From contig JACPAH010000007.1 in assembly GCA_016180925.1 (NCBI GenBank), positions 1 through 36,525 of the forward strand: a DNA stretch of 36,525 nt, given 5' to 3'. The notes under the pieces were generated by a model that was given only the letters and a program-made list of their open reading frames with translations, had not been told where the DNA came from and made no database searches. This stretch comes from Candidatus Aenigmatarchaeota archaeon. GTDB lineage: Archaea > Aenigmatarchaeota > Aenigmatarchaeia > GW2011-AR5. Numbering within the stretch: the first letter of the stretch is position 1; each line of letters starts with the position of its first letter. The translations under genes were made by a program, and so were the position numbers. Positions 1 to 8,993 of this stretch are shown one piece after another.

Positions 1-56
1 AAAGGCAAAAAGTATTTAAATGAGTAGCTTTAAGAAGGGAGAAAAACCTGAATTTG

Positions 57-164
57 AATGTCAAAATCCCATCAATATCTGTATCTGCAAAAAGCTGCGC
101 TTTTTGAGATCTTGAAGGAGTCGTAGACTCCTTCCAAGATAATTATGATGGGATTTTAGACATT
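57..164. repeat. Branched palindromic element, locus R1
   Basis: Outer stem AATGTC-AAAATCCCATCA (57-74) pairs with TGATGGGATTTT-A-GACATT (146-164, one bulge). It encloses hairpin AAAAAGC-TGC-GCTTTTT (89-105) and hairpin ATCTTGAAGGAGTC-GTA-GACTCCTTC-c-AAGAT (109-140). Confidence 0.85.
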
Positions 165-190
165 TAAGGATATTTCCGGTTCTTATCCAC

Positions 191-851
191 ATGAGACTCG
201 CGGCACTGCTTTCCGGCGGAAAGGACTCCCTGTACTCGATGCACAAAGCCGTTCAGGGCGGGCATGAAATAAAGCGCATAATTGCCTTCTTCAGCGAGAA
301 TCCCGAGAGCTACATGTTCCACATACCCAATGTGCATCTGGTGGAGGAACAGGCAAAACTGATGGGCATAGAATGCATTAAGGTGCCGACGAAGGGGGAG
401 AAGGAGAAGGAGCTTGATGATATCAGGAATATCCTCGCTTCGCTCAAGGGAAAGATAGACGGTATAGTCACGGGCGCCACGGCGAGCAACTACCAGAAGA
501 CTCGCATAGACAACATATGCACCCATATGGCAGGCGCCTCCGGCGCAAACCCTCAGGAACATGATAGCAGAAGGATTCAGGATAATGATTGTGGGCGTGG
601 CTGCGCCTCCTATGGACGACAAGTGGCTCGGCCGCATCGTAGACGAGCAGTGCGTGAGGGAGCTGGAGAAACTTTACGAAAAGCACGGCATACACGTCCT
701 GTTCGAGGGCGGCGAGGCGGAAAGCCTGGTACTGGACTGTCCTATGTTTCCAAGACGCATGGAAGTGGTGGAAAGCGAAAAGCATTGGGACGCGAAGAGC
801 AGGTCCGGATGGCTCGAGATAAAGAGAGTAAATATCATAAACAAAAACTAG
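191..851 (+). pseudogene. Dph6-like (diphthine--ammonia ligase / MJ0570-type PP-loop ATPase), interrupted by a frameshift with apparent internal deletion near 519
   Basis: N-terminus MRLAALLSGGKDSLYSMHKA has the PP-loop SGGKDS. Frame 2 runs to ...TRIDNIC (about 520), then homologous sequence continues in frame 0 from 519 as APIWQAPPAQTLRNMIAEGFRIMIVGVAAPPMDDKWLGR... to the stop at 851. Confidence 0.75.
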
Positions 852-1642
852 AACCTTGCGCCTTCCAGAGCATGCATGCATTTACAATCATCATAATCCA
901 CTTTTCCAATAGCCGTCAGGATTATCTGCTTCAACTTCTCGTTGTTTTCTTTGAAAACCCGGAGTACCTCATCAGCCGAGACAGCTCTGTGAATACCCAA
1001 TCCTGCATCGTAGTCCGTTACGAGGGAGATATTGGCATAGCACATCTCAAGCTCGCGCGCCAATACGCATTCAGGATACTGCGTCATGTTTATGACGTCA
1101 CCGTGCTTCTGGTAGAATCCGCTTTCAGCTTTGGTTGCGAACCGGGGGCCCTGTATCACTATAATGGTGCCGCCCATCCTGAACGGCATATCAAGTTCCT
1201 TGAATGTTTCCCCAAGAATGTCAGAAAGCTTGGGGCAGTACGGCTCGGCCATGGAGACGTGCGTGACTTGCGACAAGTCAGGCAACTCATTCATGCCGCC
1301 GTAATAAGTGTCGTCCCTTCCTGAAGTGAAATTTATGAGCTGGTCAGGTATGACAAATGTGCCGGGTTTTATGTCGTGCTTCAAGGAGCCAACAGCCGCA
1401 GGGGCCAGTATGCGCTTCACGCCACATTGTTTCATTGCCCATAAATTGGCCTTGTATGGTATCTTGTGAGGCGGCAGAGCATGCCCATCGCCGTGGCGCG
1501 CCATGAAATATACCTTCTTTCCGTATATGTCGCCGAAATTGAGAGGAGAGCTTGGAGTGCCGAACGGCGTACTCACTTCCTTTGTTTCATGTTTTTCAAT
1601 AAGGGAATAAAATCCGGAGCCTCCGAAGACACCTATCATCAT
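848..1642 (-). CDS. mtnP: S-methyl-5'-thioadenosine phosphorylase (MTAP/PNP family)
   Basis: MMIGVFGGSGFYSL...FMARHGDGHALPPHKIPYKANLWAMK...GTFVIPDQLINFT; characteristic MTAP motifs. Confidence 0.9.
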   Translation of the reverse strand: MMIGVFGGSGFYSLIEKHETKEVSTPFGTPSSPLNFGDIYGKKVYFMARHGDGHALPPHKIPYKANLWAMKQCGVKRILAPAAVGSLKHDIKPGTFVIPDQLINFTSGRDDTYYGGMNELPDLSQVTHVSMAEPYCPKLSDILGETFKELDMPFRMGGTIIVIQGPRFATKAESGFYQKHGDVINMTQYPECVLARELEMCYANISLVTDYDAGLGIHRAVSADEVLRVFKENNEKLKQIILTAIGKVDYDDCKCMHALEGARF

Positions 1643-1689
1643 AATTTCAGGCCAAAAAACTTTTTATCCGTAAAATTCCTACTGATATT

Positions 1690-2028
1690 ATGTATTTCGA
1701 CGAAGGTATAGCGAATTTCTACAGGAGCGGACAGAGAATGCTGCCGGCATACAGGGATGACAGGATTGAGATTACCGTCAACGAAACAAAGGAATACACG
1801 GCGGAAGGCGCGTGGGCGCACACAGTGCCGTCGGCGCCACAGAGATTCATGAACAGGCTTCCTCCAGAATTCACCGATTACAGGCAGGTCCCGGAGCTCG
1901 AGAAGCACGAGGCCCTGCATAATGTTCTTGGATTGGCCGGGTACGATGAAGGCTTTGTCACGGCGTTTGCAATGAATCCATCGTCAGACATAGAATTCCG
2001 CAGCAGGGCGAGGCTTGTAAGGCGCTAG
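1690..2028 (+). CDS. Hypothetical protein, 112 aa
   Basis: Intact ATG ORF filling the gap between flanking genes. Confidence 0.6.
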   Translation: MYFDEGIANFYRSGQRMLPAYRDDRIEITVNETKEYTAEGAWAHTVPSAPQRFMNRLPPEFTDYRQVPELEKHEALHNVLGLAGYDEGFVTAFAMNPSSDIEFRSRARLVRR

Positions 2029-2405
2029 AACGGGATGGCTGACCTTATGTACGGCGCCACGAATACCTGGAGAACTATGTAGACGATGAAAGCGATGACG
2101 GAAACTTTCAGCTTCGTCTTCCTGTCAGACGAAAGGAGGCCTTCGCCCAGCCCTATCCAGAACACAAGCGGCAGGAGGATGCTGGCCATGTAAGGTATCG
2201 AAGCGACAGCGGGCACGAAACCCAGAACGAATGTAGCGACTATGGGCACTATGAAAAGCGCTATGAGAGCCATGATAAAGGACTTCTTCGCATCTATATT
2301 GTGCGATATGAGCTTGTCCGACACCACGATGGCGATGAAAGCCAAGGCAGCGCTGATAAGCGTGCCAACAATGAAGCCAATATTTACGAACGGTATTTCG
2401 GCCAT
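2025..2405 (-). CDS. Hypothetical integral membrane protein, about 4 TM
   Basis: 126-aa ORF with alternating hydrophobic segments. Confidence 0.6.
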   Translation of the reverse strand: MAEIPFVNIGFIVGTLISAALAFIAIVVSDKLISHNIDAKKSFIMALIALFIVPIVATFVLGFVPAVASIPYMASILLPLVFWIGLGEGLLSSDRKTKLKVSVIAFIVYIVLQVFVAPYIRSAIPF

Positions 2406-2429
2406 AAATATAATTGTAAGGGGCCGTAT

Positions 2430-4244
2430 TTAAGATTTCATCTCGTCCTTCACTATTTCCATCGCATGTTCTCCGGAAACGCGGCCTCGGAACTTCTGCA
2501 TGACGAGCCCCATTATGACAGACTCCTTCTTACCTGGGTTCTGAGCCACGGCCTCCTTCACAGCGGCCCTTATGTCGACGTCAGAGACTGCCGCGAAGGA
2601 TGAAATAACCTTGACTACATTTTCCCCAGACGAAAGCTTCTCTAGAATCTGGGGCACGGCGTCCTTCGGCACCGTCCCGTCCTTCACCGAGGAGAGCATC
2701 CTTTCGATGTCGCCGACGCTTATCGCTTCGGGCTCAAGCTTGCGCCTTGAAAGGTCTTTGAAATAAGATGTGAATATAGTAGCGACCAGCACCGTGTCGT
2801 AATCGGTAGAAAGCGACTCGAAATTCTTGAAATGCCTCGAGCGCACTATCTGGGACGCGAGCTCTTCCGGCATCCTGGAAGAAAGCTCCTTCCTTATCTG
2901 TAAAAGTGTTTTCGGAGTAGGCACGGACTCCAGGTACTTCCGCTCTATCTTTATCGGCGGTATGTCGGACTCAGGATACATGCGGCCGGCTCCGGGCAGG
3001 GGCCTGGTGTAGCGGGAGCCGGTTCCTTCGGCAACGCGCGTCTCCTCCGGCACGCCCAGAAGGCAGTGATTGGCGCGCTCGAAAACCAGACTGGCGGCAT
3101 TCAGCGGGTTGCTTCCTGCTATGATGAATATCGCGTCACGTTCCTTGGCCCCAAGCTCGTCTTTCAGGGCTTTGAACTCCTCTTCAAGAGCGTACTTCTC
3201 CAGTTCCTCGTCGCTGTGTATTATTCCGTATCCTACGGCGTGGTCCGAGAGGTCCTTCCCAAGGGAGCGGTCGCCGCACTGAATTTTCAGGAGGCCTGAG
3301 AACAGCGGCAGCTTCCCTGCCACCACCACACCGCCCCTTTCCAGAATCTTCCTCACGAAAAGGCATTTCGTGCCATCAAATATGTGGCTCACGATGCGCG
3401 CATTGGGTTCAAAGGATATGGCGCCGCGCCCGAGAATCTCTTTCTTTATTTCCAGCAAAGACATCTGGCGCTTTATTTCGTTCTCTATGGCATCCGGTAT
3501 CCTGTCAAGCTCCTGGAAACCCTTTATCTCGATTCTTGCGCCGTTCTCTATTGAAATGTTTATGTCCTGGCGGATGCTTCCTATCCCGCGCACGACATCT
3601 GTGCTGCGAAGGAGCGCGCCCAGCTCCTCTGCAACCTCCTTCGCGTGGCCGGGGGATTTTATGTCGGATGAAGTGGCAATCTCAACGAGAGGGATGCCAA
3701 GCCTGTCAAGCCTGTATTCGGTGCCGCCGTTCAATGCTGTCAACGGCACGGCCGAATCCTCCTCGAGGCTCACGCTTTTCACGACGATATTTCCAAAGCT
3801 CGTATCTATGCGGCCGCTCATTCCGACGAAAGCCGTTCGCTGGAAACCGGACACGGCAGAGCCGTCTATAACTGTCTTCCTCATGAAATGGATCTCATCC
3901 AGAACTTTGCATCCCAGAAGCTTGCATATCTGCAGCGCCGTGTGAAGCGCTTTCCTGTTGACCGGCTTCGGCGGCTGCTCATCCGTCTCCACCAGGCAGG
4001 ACGTGTCAGTGTTTATTCTGTAAACAAAAATCCTATCCCTCAGGAATTCGTAGAGCGCAGAAATGTCGGTGACGCCGGTCTCGCCTGCGACCGGCCTGAG
4101 CTTCCTCCTCACCGCTATCGGGAAATCCTGCTGCTTGTCTTCGGTCGTAAATGGAACGCGGCAGTTGCAGAAAAGCTTGCTCCCGGACGCGAGCTGCTGG
4201 TGTATTTCCAGACCGATTTTCAGACCAAGCGAGGAATAATTCAT
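2430..4244 (-). CDS. gatE: Glutamyl-tRNA(Gln) amidotransferase subunit E
   Basis: MNYSSLGLKIGLEIHQQLASGSKLFCNC...; GatB/E catalytic and YqeY-like C-terminal regions; adjacent to gatD. Confidence 0.95.
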   Translation of the reverse strand: MNYSSLGLKIGLEIHQQLASGSKLFCNCRVPFTTEDKQQDFPIAVRRKLRPVAGETGVTDISALYEFLRDRIFVYRINTDTSCLVETDEQPPKPVNRKALHTALQICKLLGCKVLDEIHFMRKTVIDGSAVSGFQRTAFVGMSGRIDTSFGNIVVKSVSLEEDSAVPLTALNGGTEYRLDRLGIPLVEIATSSDIKSPGHAKEVAEELGALLRSTDVVRGIGSIRQDINISIENGARIEIKGFQELDRIPDAIENEIKRQMSLLEIKKEILGRGAISFEPNARIVSHIFDGTKCLFVRKILERGGVVVAGKLPLFSGLLKIQCGDRSLGKDLSDHAVGYGIIHSDEELEKYALEEEFKALKDELGAKERDAIFIIAGSNPLNAASLVFERANHCLLGVPEETRVAEGTGSRYTRPLPGAGRMYPESDIPPIKIERKYLESVPTPKTLLQIRKELSSRMPEELASQIVRSRHFKNFESLSTDYDTVLVATIFTSYFKDLSRRKLEPEAISVGDIERMLSSVKDGTVPKDAVPQILEKLSSGENVVKVISSFAAVSDVDIRAAVKEAVAQNPGKKESVIMGLVMQKFRGRVSGEHAMEIVKDEMKS

Positions 4245-4253
4245 GGAATCACG

Positions 4254-5603
4254 TCAGTATAAGAAAGCCCTGAGGTCGATGCGCTCCGGAACCTCGCCGA
4301 CGACGTTCTCCTTCAGCAGCTTCTCGGCCCCGAGCGCGTCCTTCGAATTGCCGAGAGCCCACCCGAGCTTCACATAAGCGCATTCGGAAGTCATCTCGAC
4401 GGGCGTCACGCCGGCCTGCTGTAATATACGACCTGTTGAATAGACGTTCATGTTGACGACCCCGTAAGGGCATTGAGACGCCATGAGTATTATCATCCCG
4501 TCGTCGGTGAGGCGCTTCAACGTGTCAAGAAGCTTCTTGTGATGTTTCGTGAACTTGTCCAACACATTGACTGGCGCATGCCCGAGCGCCATCCCCTCCA
4601 GAACTATGCCTTTGTACTTTTCCTTCTCGAAAAGTTCCAGCACCTTGCAGTTAAATCCGTTGTGCATCTTGACAAGCGCTATCCTGCTGTCAAAACCCTT
4701 CTTCAGGGTGAAAGGCCTGTCATCCCTCTTCCTGTAGTCACGAAGGTACTCGATGCCGCCCTCCTTCATCACTTTCGCGATCGGGAGCACGTCGATGCTG
4801 CGGAAAGCATCCCTTCTCGAAGTGTGCATCTTCTTTACATGCGTGCCCTCGTGCACAAAGCAGAAATCATCATCCATGCTGCCGTGCATGCATATGCCGA
4901 CGCCGGCAAAATCAGTCTTTGAAATGAAGTGGGCGGCGCATATAAGGTTCACTGCAGCGTCGCTGCTCCCCCTGTCTGACGAGCGCTGGGAGCCCACTAG
5001 GAAGACTGGCACCGGCAGGTTCTGAAGCATGAATGAAAGGGCGGCAGAAGTATAGTGCATGGTGTCGGTGCCATGGGTTATGATTATGCCCTGCGCGCCG
5101 TTTTTCACCTCTTCAAATATTCTTTCGGCCATCAGCGACCAGTGGCCGGGCTCCATGTCCTCGGACCACATCTGGAAGAGCATCTTCGCCCTTATGTTCA
5201 CTATCTGCGCCAGCTCGGGTACCGAAAGCAGGATTTCTTCCGGCGTCATCGAGGCTATCACGCCGCCCGTCTCGTAGTCTATGCGCGAGGCTATGGTGCC
5301 TCCTGTATGTAATATAACTATGTTCTTCTTGCCCGGCTCCGGGTTGTATTTCTCCAGCTTCAGAGGCTGCCTGCTCTTCGGCTGCCCGGATATTTTCTTG
5401 AACCGCGTCCCTCTTGTGAATTCGACGCCTATGTTGTACCCGCTGCTGATTTTCAGGACGATGCAGTTCTGGTCGCCGGTCTCGAAGCGGGGCATGAGCA
5501 TTCCCTCGTAATAATCCTTCTCCCGCTGCACTCCTATCATATCGCCGGCCTTCATGCCCCGCGCCTTCAGCGCCTTCTGTATCTGGGCAGAATAGTTTTC
5601 CAT
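4254..5603 (-). CDS. gatD: Glutamyl-tRNA(Gln) amidotransferase subunit D (L-asparaginase-like)
   Basis: KNIVILHTGGTIASRIDYETGGV and IIITHGTDTMHYTSAAL asparaginase motifs with a GatD-type N-terminal domain. Confidence 0.95.
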   Translation of the reverse strand: MENYSAQIQKALKARGMKAGDMIGVQREKDYYEGMLMPRFETGDQNCIVLKISSGYNIGVEFTRGTRFKKISGQPKSRQPLKLEKYNPEPGKKNIVILHTGGTIASRIDYETGGVIASMTPEEILLSVPELAQIVNIRAKMLFQMWSEDMEPGHWSLMAERIFEEVKNGAQGIIITHGTDTMHYTSAALSFMLQNLPVPVFLVGSQRSSDRGSSDAAVNLICAAHFISKTDFAGVGICMHGSMDDDFCFVHEGTHVKKMHTSRRDAFRSIDVLPIAKVMKEGGIEYLRDYRKRDDRPFTLKKGFDSRIALVKMHNGFNCKVLELFEKEKYKGIVLEGMALGHAPVNVLDKFTKHHKKLLDTLKRLTDDGMIILMASQCPYGVVNMNVYSTGRILQQAGVTPVEMTSECAYVKLGWALGNSKDALGAEKLLKENVVGEVPERIDLRAFLY

Positions 5604-5669
5604 GAGAAATAATTATGTCCGGAGCAATTTATAACTGAGCCGGCCTTCGTGAATATTAAGCGCATGAAT

Positions 5670-5692
5670 ATGTAGGTTAAATTAACCTACAT
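5670..5692. promoter_or_regulatory. Perfect 11-bp inverted repeat ATGTAGGTTAA-a-TTAACCTACAT
   Basis: Read directly; lies between the vapC-like stop and the gatD start. Confidence 0.6.
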
Positions 5693-6102
5693 CAGTAGAC
5701 CTCGACCTCGATGTCCTTCACGCCGAGGAAGCCGCGGTCGCCTGTGACGAACTTGCTGCATCCGGAATATACCGCAGTTGCTATGTGGATGCAGTCGAAG
5801 TAAGTCAGCTTCTTGTCTATGCCTGAATACTTGACGCGGAGGCGCCCGGCCTTCTTGGCTATCTCCTCGCCGACCGGCACTATCTCGATGTTCGGCAGCG
5901 ATTGTATGTATATCAGGACTTCCTCTGCCTTGTCCTTCCCCTTCCTCTTCGTCAGGTGGTAGCTGAGCTCTGCGAACAATACGGAAGATATGACGCCAGT
6001 TGCGCCGGATTTCATGAGCTCTATGTATTTCCTGGCATCGGCAGCGTGCTCCGAGCCTGACAGTATGTCCATGAAGACAAAGGTGTCCAGGTATATGCGC
6101 AT
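5692..6102 (-). CDS. PIN-domain ribonuclease, VapC-like toxin
   Basis: MRIYLDTFVFMDILSG...DCIHIATAVYSGCSKFVTGDRGF; PIN acidic residues. Confidence 0.85.
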   Translation of the reverse strand: MRIYLDTFVFMDILSGSEHAADARKYIELMKSGATGVISSVLFAELSYHLTKRKGKDKAEEVLIYIQSLPNIEIVPVGEEIAKKAGRLRVKYSGIDKKLTYFDCIHIATAVYSGCSKFVTGDRGFLGVKDIEVEVY

Positions 6103-6318
6103 TCATTCACCCTTTATCTGGCGCCTTATGTTCTTCATGCCGAGCTCCATGCCGGCGTTAACAAGGCCTTCCACAGGGTCGTCATATTTAGGCGTCAGGA
6201 TGAGCTGGCGGCCCACTTTCGTGAGAATGACGCCTTTTCCGGGCTGCATGCCTAACGCATCGCGAAGATACTTCGGAATCACGAGCTGGCCCTTGGAGGA
6301 AATTTTGGCTTCTGCCAT
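6103..6318 (-). CDS. AbrB/SpoVT-domain antitoxin, VapB-like
   Basis: MAEAKISSKGQLVIPKYLRDALGMQPGKGVIL; SKGQ-V-IPK swapped-hairpin motif, directly upstream of the PIN gene. Confidence 0.9.
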   Translation of the reverse strand: MAEAKISSKGQLVIPKYLRDALGMQPGKGVILTKVGRQLILTPKYDDPVEGLVNAGMELGMKNIRRQIKGE

Positions 6319-6612
6319 AAGAATACTCTTTTTCTTACTTTAAATTAATTTGTATTATTTAGACTAAAAAAGTAGGTTTTATACTATAATTTTCTTACTT
6401 CTATTACGTATTTTGTAAGTAATTTCATATAAAACCGATAAAAATCCTATTTCTTGCGGCATACAAACCCTTATATTCATCTGGAGGTAACTATGGAGCC
6501 GATGAAAACAGAAACAGGATAGTGCTGCTGATTCTAAGCGGCGCTTCCTGCCAAATAAAGCGCCGTAACGCATGGCATAATCACGTGTCACACCCTACGA
6601 CGACTAAACCCG

Positions 6613-7092
6613 GTGAACAACATGGTAGCTATATCAGAAAGAGCGGAAAGAGGGCTTGGAACTTCAGCATATTTCGCAAGGCTGCAGAACTGGCTTAACG
6701 ACACCCAGGAGAGATTCGGCAGTTACATGCCGTTCTTCTATGGTGACGTTCTGGATTCAAACAGGAGCGACAGGGATAACTACGACAGATGCATGCAGCT
6801 TTACAAGTTCCTTGACCACAGGATGTCTGAAGGAAAAGCGGCCAATCCGGCAAAGGAACGCATACACCTGAAGCTTGTCATAAACGGCAATACATCGCGT
6901 GTCTACAATATGTCCAATGGAAGCCTTTATGCGATAATGAGCAAGGACCCAGGAAGCGGCTCAGTGTCGTACTACGGGCCTGTGGAAGGACTTCAGAGGT
7001 TCGGAGGCAGGAACGAGTTCCAGGGCATTGTCCAGGACATGCACGACGGAAAGTACGACGGCGGCGACTACTACCAGAAAAAGGCTGCCTGA
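6613..7092 (+). CDS. Hypothetical soluble protein (GTG start 6613 or ATG 6622)
   Basis: Intact 159-aa ORF followed by a T-rich terminator-like tract. Confidence 0.65.
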   Translation: MNNMVAISERAERGLGTSAYFARLQNWLNDTQERFGSYMPFFYGDVLDSNRSDRDNYDRCMQLYKFLDHRMSEGKAANPAKERIHLKLVINGNTSRVYNMSNGSLYAIMSKDPGSGSVSYYGPVEGLQRFGGRNEFQGIVQDMHDGKYDGGDYYQKKAA

Positions 7093-7094
7093 TT

Positions 7095-7122
7095 TTTTCT
7101 TTTTTTCTTTATTTTTACTTTC
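7095..7122 (+). terminator. T-rich archaeal terminator-like tract
   Basis: attttttctttttttctttatttttac directly after the stop at 7092. Confidence 0.5.
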
Positions 7123-7155
7123 CTATAAATTTGTTATCTTTAAGTAGTGAAAATC

Positions 7156-7163
7156 TTTATATA
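7156..7163 (+). promoter_or_regulatory. Archaeal TATA box (TTTATATA)
   Basis: AAATCTTTATATACTCC upstream of the 7188/7197 start. Confidence 0.55.
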
Positions 7164-7187
7164 CTCCGTATGCCATATATATAGCAG

Positions 7188-7805
7188 GTGAAATGGATGT
7201 CAGTATTCCCTCCAAAGGCAGGATTTGGAAATAAATCTGTTTATCCTACAAAAACAATTATGGACGGCGGACTTGATGCTATACATGTAGGAAGGCCGTT
7301 CTCGCGGGTTTATGATAAATTTGACGAGATTGTTGACCAGTGGAAAAAGCTCAATACATGGGGGATTCCTAAGAAAGGGAAGAATGGCGAAGGCAAGGTA
7401 TCGCCGCCTCCAGAACTTGGAGCATCTGGACTAAGGCTTCCAAGAGACTACAGGGGCAGCATCGGAACAGCAGATATGGGAGCTTTCTATGATGCAATGG
7501 GAAGACTTCATGGCATTCGTGTCTCGGAAGTTCCTTACAGAGAAATGGACGGGGACTTCGTTGGAAAGTATCTTGGAGGCAGAATACTCGTTGCGAATGA
7601 CAATGGCGAAAGAAATCTCTCGTCTGATGAGAAAAGGGCCGTGACATACCATGAACTGGGTCATCATTACGCCGGCGAGAATGAGAGAGATGCTCATGGG
7701 AAAGGGGCGGATATTGCATTAAAATACGGCGACACTGCGGCCTACGAAGAGCTGATGAGAATGATAGAAGCCAGCCCGCGCTATCTGGGCTATTCCATGA
7801 ACTGA
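7188..7805 (+). CDS. Putative zinc metalloprotease-like protein
   Basis: HELGHHYAGENERDAHGKGADIALKYGD: HExxH with a downstream E/D-A motif. Confidence 0.55.
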   Translation: MKWMSVFPPKAGFGNKSVYPTKTIMDGGLDAIHVGRPFSRVYDKFDEIVDQWKKLNTWGIPKKGKNGEGKVSPPPELGASGLRLPRDYRGSIGTADMGAFYDAMGRLHGIRVSEVPYREMDGDFVGKYLGGRILVANDNGERNLSSDEKRAVTYHELGHHYAGENERDAHGKGADIALKYGDTAAYEELMRMIEASPRYLGYSMN

Positions 7806-7845
7806 TTTCACTGTCTTTTTATTCCGCAAATCCTATTAATTTTAC

Positions 7846-8466
7846 ATGGCTCTTGAAGACATAGGACAGGTTCTTTTTGTCGACATACTGAAGATGAGCC
7901 AGTATCCGGGCTCGCCTTTTACAGGCAATATTTTCAACGACCTCGTGATGTTCTTCTTCATACCCACGGTCTTCATTATTCTGGTCGTCTACATGATGGT
8001 TGCGAGGGTGTTGCCAGCTGACTATAAAGGTCTGAGATTCCTTCTCGGGATAGCTGCTTACCTGTTCATCATAGTCGGCGGCTACTACAGCCTTTTCGCA
8101 TACCTGGCAGGGCCTTACTTCCTGTTCCTCATACTTTTCATGGGGCTGCTGTTCTATTTCACGAGGCATTTCCAGAGAACCGGCGGGGCGCCGGCACTGC
8201 ATGGGAGCGCGACAAGAGGAGGCGTGAATGAAACAGGAGCTGACAGCAGAGTCCATCAACTTATAGATGCTGAAATAGAGGCCGAGGAACTGGAAACACA
8301 AATAAAAGAAGCGAAACATCTGGCAAATCCCCAGAACGTGCCGCAAATGCAGACAAGGCTCTCTGAATTGAAGTCTACAATAAGGCGCCTGAAGCCGAGT
8401 GTACAGCGAAATCCCCTCGAGAGTATTCAATACCAGAACCTCAGGCACAAGCACCACCTGAGGTGA
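7846..8466 (+). CDS. Multi-TM membrane protein with C-terminal coiled-coil-like tail
   Basis: N-terminal TM segments, then charged EIEAEELETQIKEAKHL tail. Confidence 0.65.
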   Translation: MALEDIGQVLFVDILKMSQYPGSPFTGNIFNDLVMFFFIPTVFIILVVYMMVARVLPADYKGLRFLLGIAAYLFIIVGGYYSLFAYLAGPYFLFLILFMGLLFYFTRHFQRTGGAPALHGSATRGGVNETGADSRVHQLIDAEIEAEELETQIKEAKHLANPQNVPQMQTRLSELKSTIRRLKPSVQRNPLESIQYQNLRHKHHLR

Positions 8467-8470
8467 TACT

Positions 8471-8941
8471 ATGCTTTTCGACCCAGTTCTGGCGCCTATT
8501 GTCCTCGCATTCATATTTGTTTTCGCCGTAGTGTATGGCCTTCTTTCGTCGTCGAAAGTGCTGGAGTTCAAGAGGCCAGTCAACGCGGCGATAGCCGTGG
8601 TGTTCGCAGGCTTCTCGGCGTCCTACGAGCCTTTCGTCGTCATGATACAGGACATAATGCCCGTCGCCTCGATATTCCTGATTATAATATTCTTCATCGT
8701 GTTCGTGAAGAAGAACCTGTTCAAGGAAAAGAAAGAGGGTGAAAAGCAGGAAAAGAGTGACATGCTGCCCCTTGGAGTCTCGATGGCCCTGCTGCTGATA
8801 GTTCTCGGCTCAATGGGCGATGTGCTGGTCCCATACCTGCCTGCCGGCATAGAGCCCTCAAACGTCCTGTGGCTGGCCGGCATATTAATAATATTAATCC
8901 TGTTTTGGATAGGCTACAAGAAAGGCTTTTCACAAACGTGA
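8471..8941 (+). CDS. Small multi-TM membrane protein
   Basis: 156-aa ORF; TM-loop-TM pattern like its neighbours. Confidence 0.65.
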   Translation: MLFDPVLAPIVLAFIFVFAVVYGLLSSSKVLEFKRPVNAAIAVVFAGFSASYEPFVVMIQDIMPVASIFLIIIFFIVFVKKNLFKEKKEGEKQEKSDMLPLGVSMALLLIVLGSMGDVLVPYLPAGIEPSNVLWLAGILIILILFWIGYKKGFSQT

Positions 8942-8987
8942 AAGGTTTATATACAACAAACACGAATAATTGAACATATAAGGAGGT
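8941..8987 (+). promoter_or_regulatory. BRE/TATA promoter (AAAGG-TTTATATA) and strong Shine-Dalgarno (AGGAGGT)
   Basis: TTTATATA at 8946-8953; AGGAGGT at 8981-8987, 6 nt before ATG 8994. Confidence 0.7.
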
Positions 8988-8993
8988 TATGAA

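Noticed and set aside
191-1324. 377-aa ORF starting with the Dph6-like PP-loop
   Set aside because: Only the first ~110 codons match the family; the rest is out-of-frame read-through, then antisense to mtnP.
6482-6612. C/D box sRNA or other ncRNA in the long 5' region
   Set aside because: GATGA and CTGA boxes are present but imperfect and unpaired; only an 8-bp stem is solid. Kept as a possible leader only.
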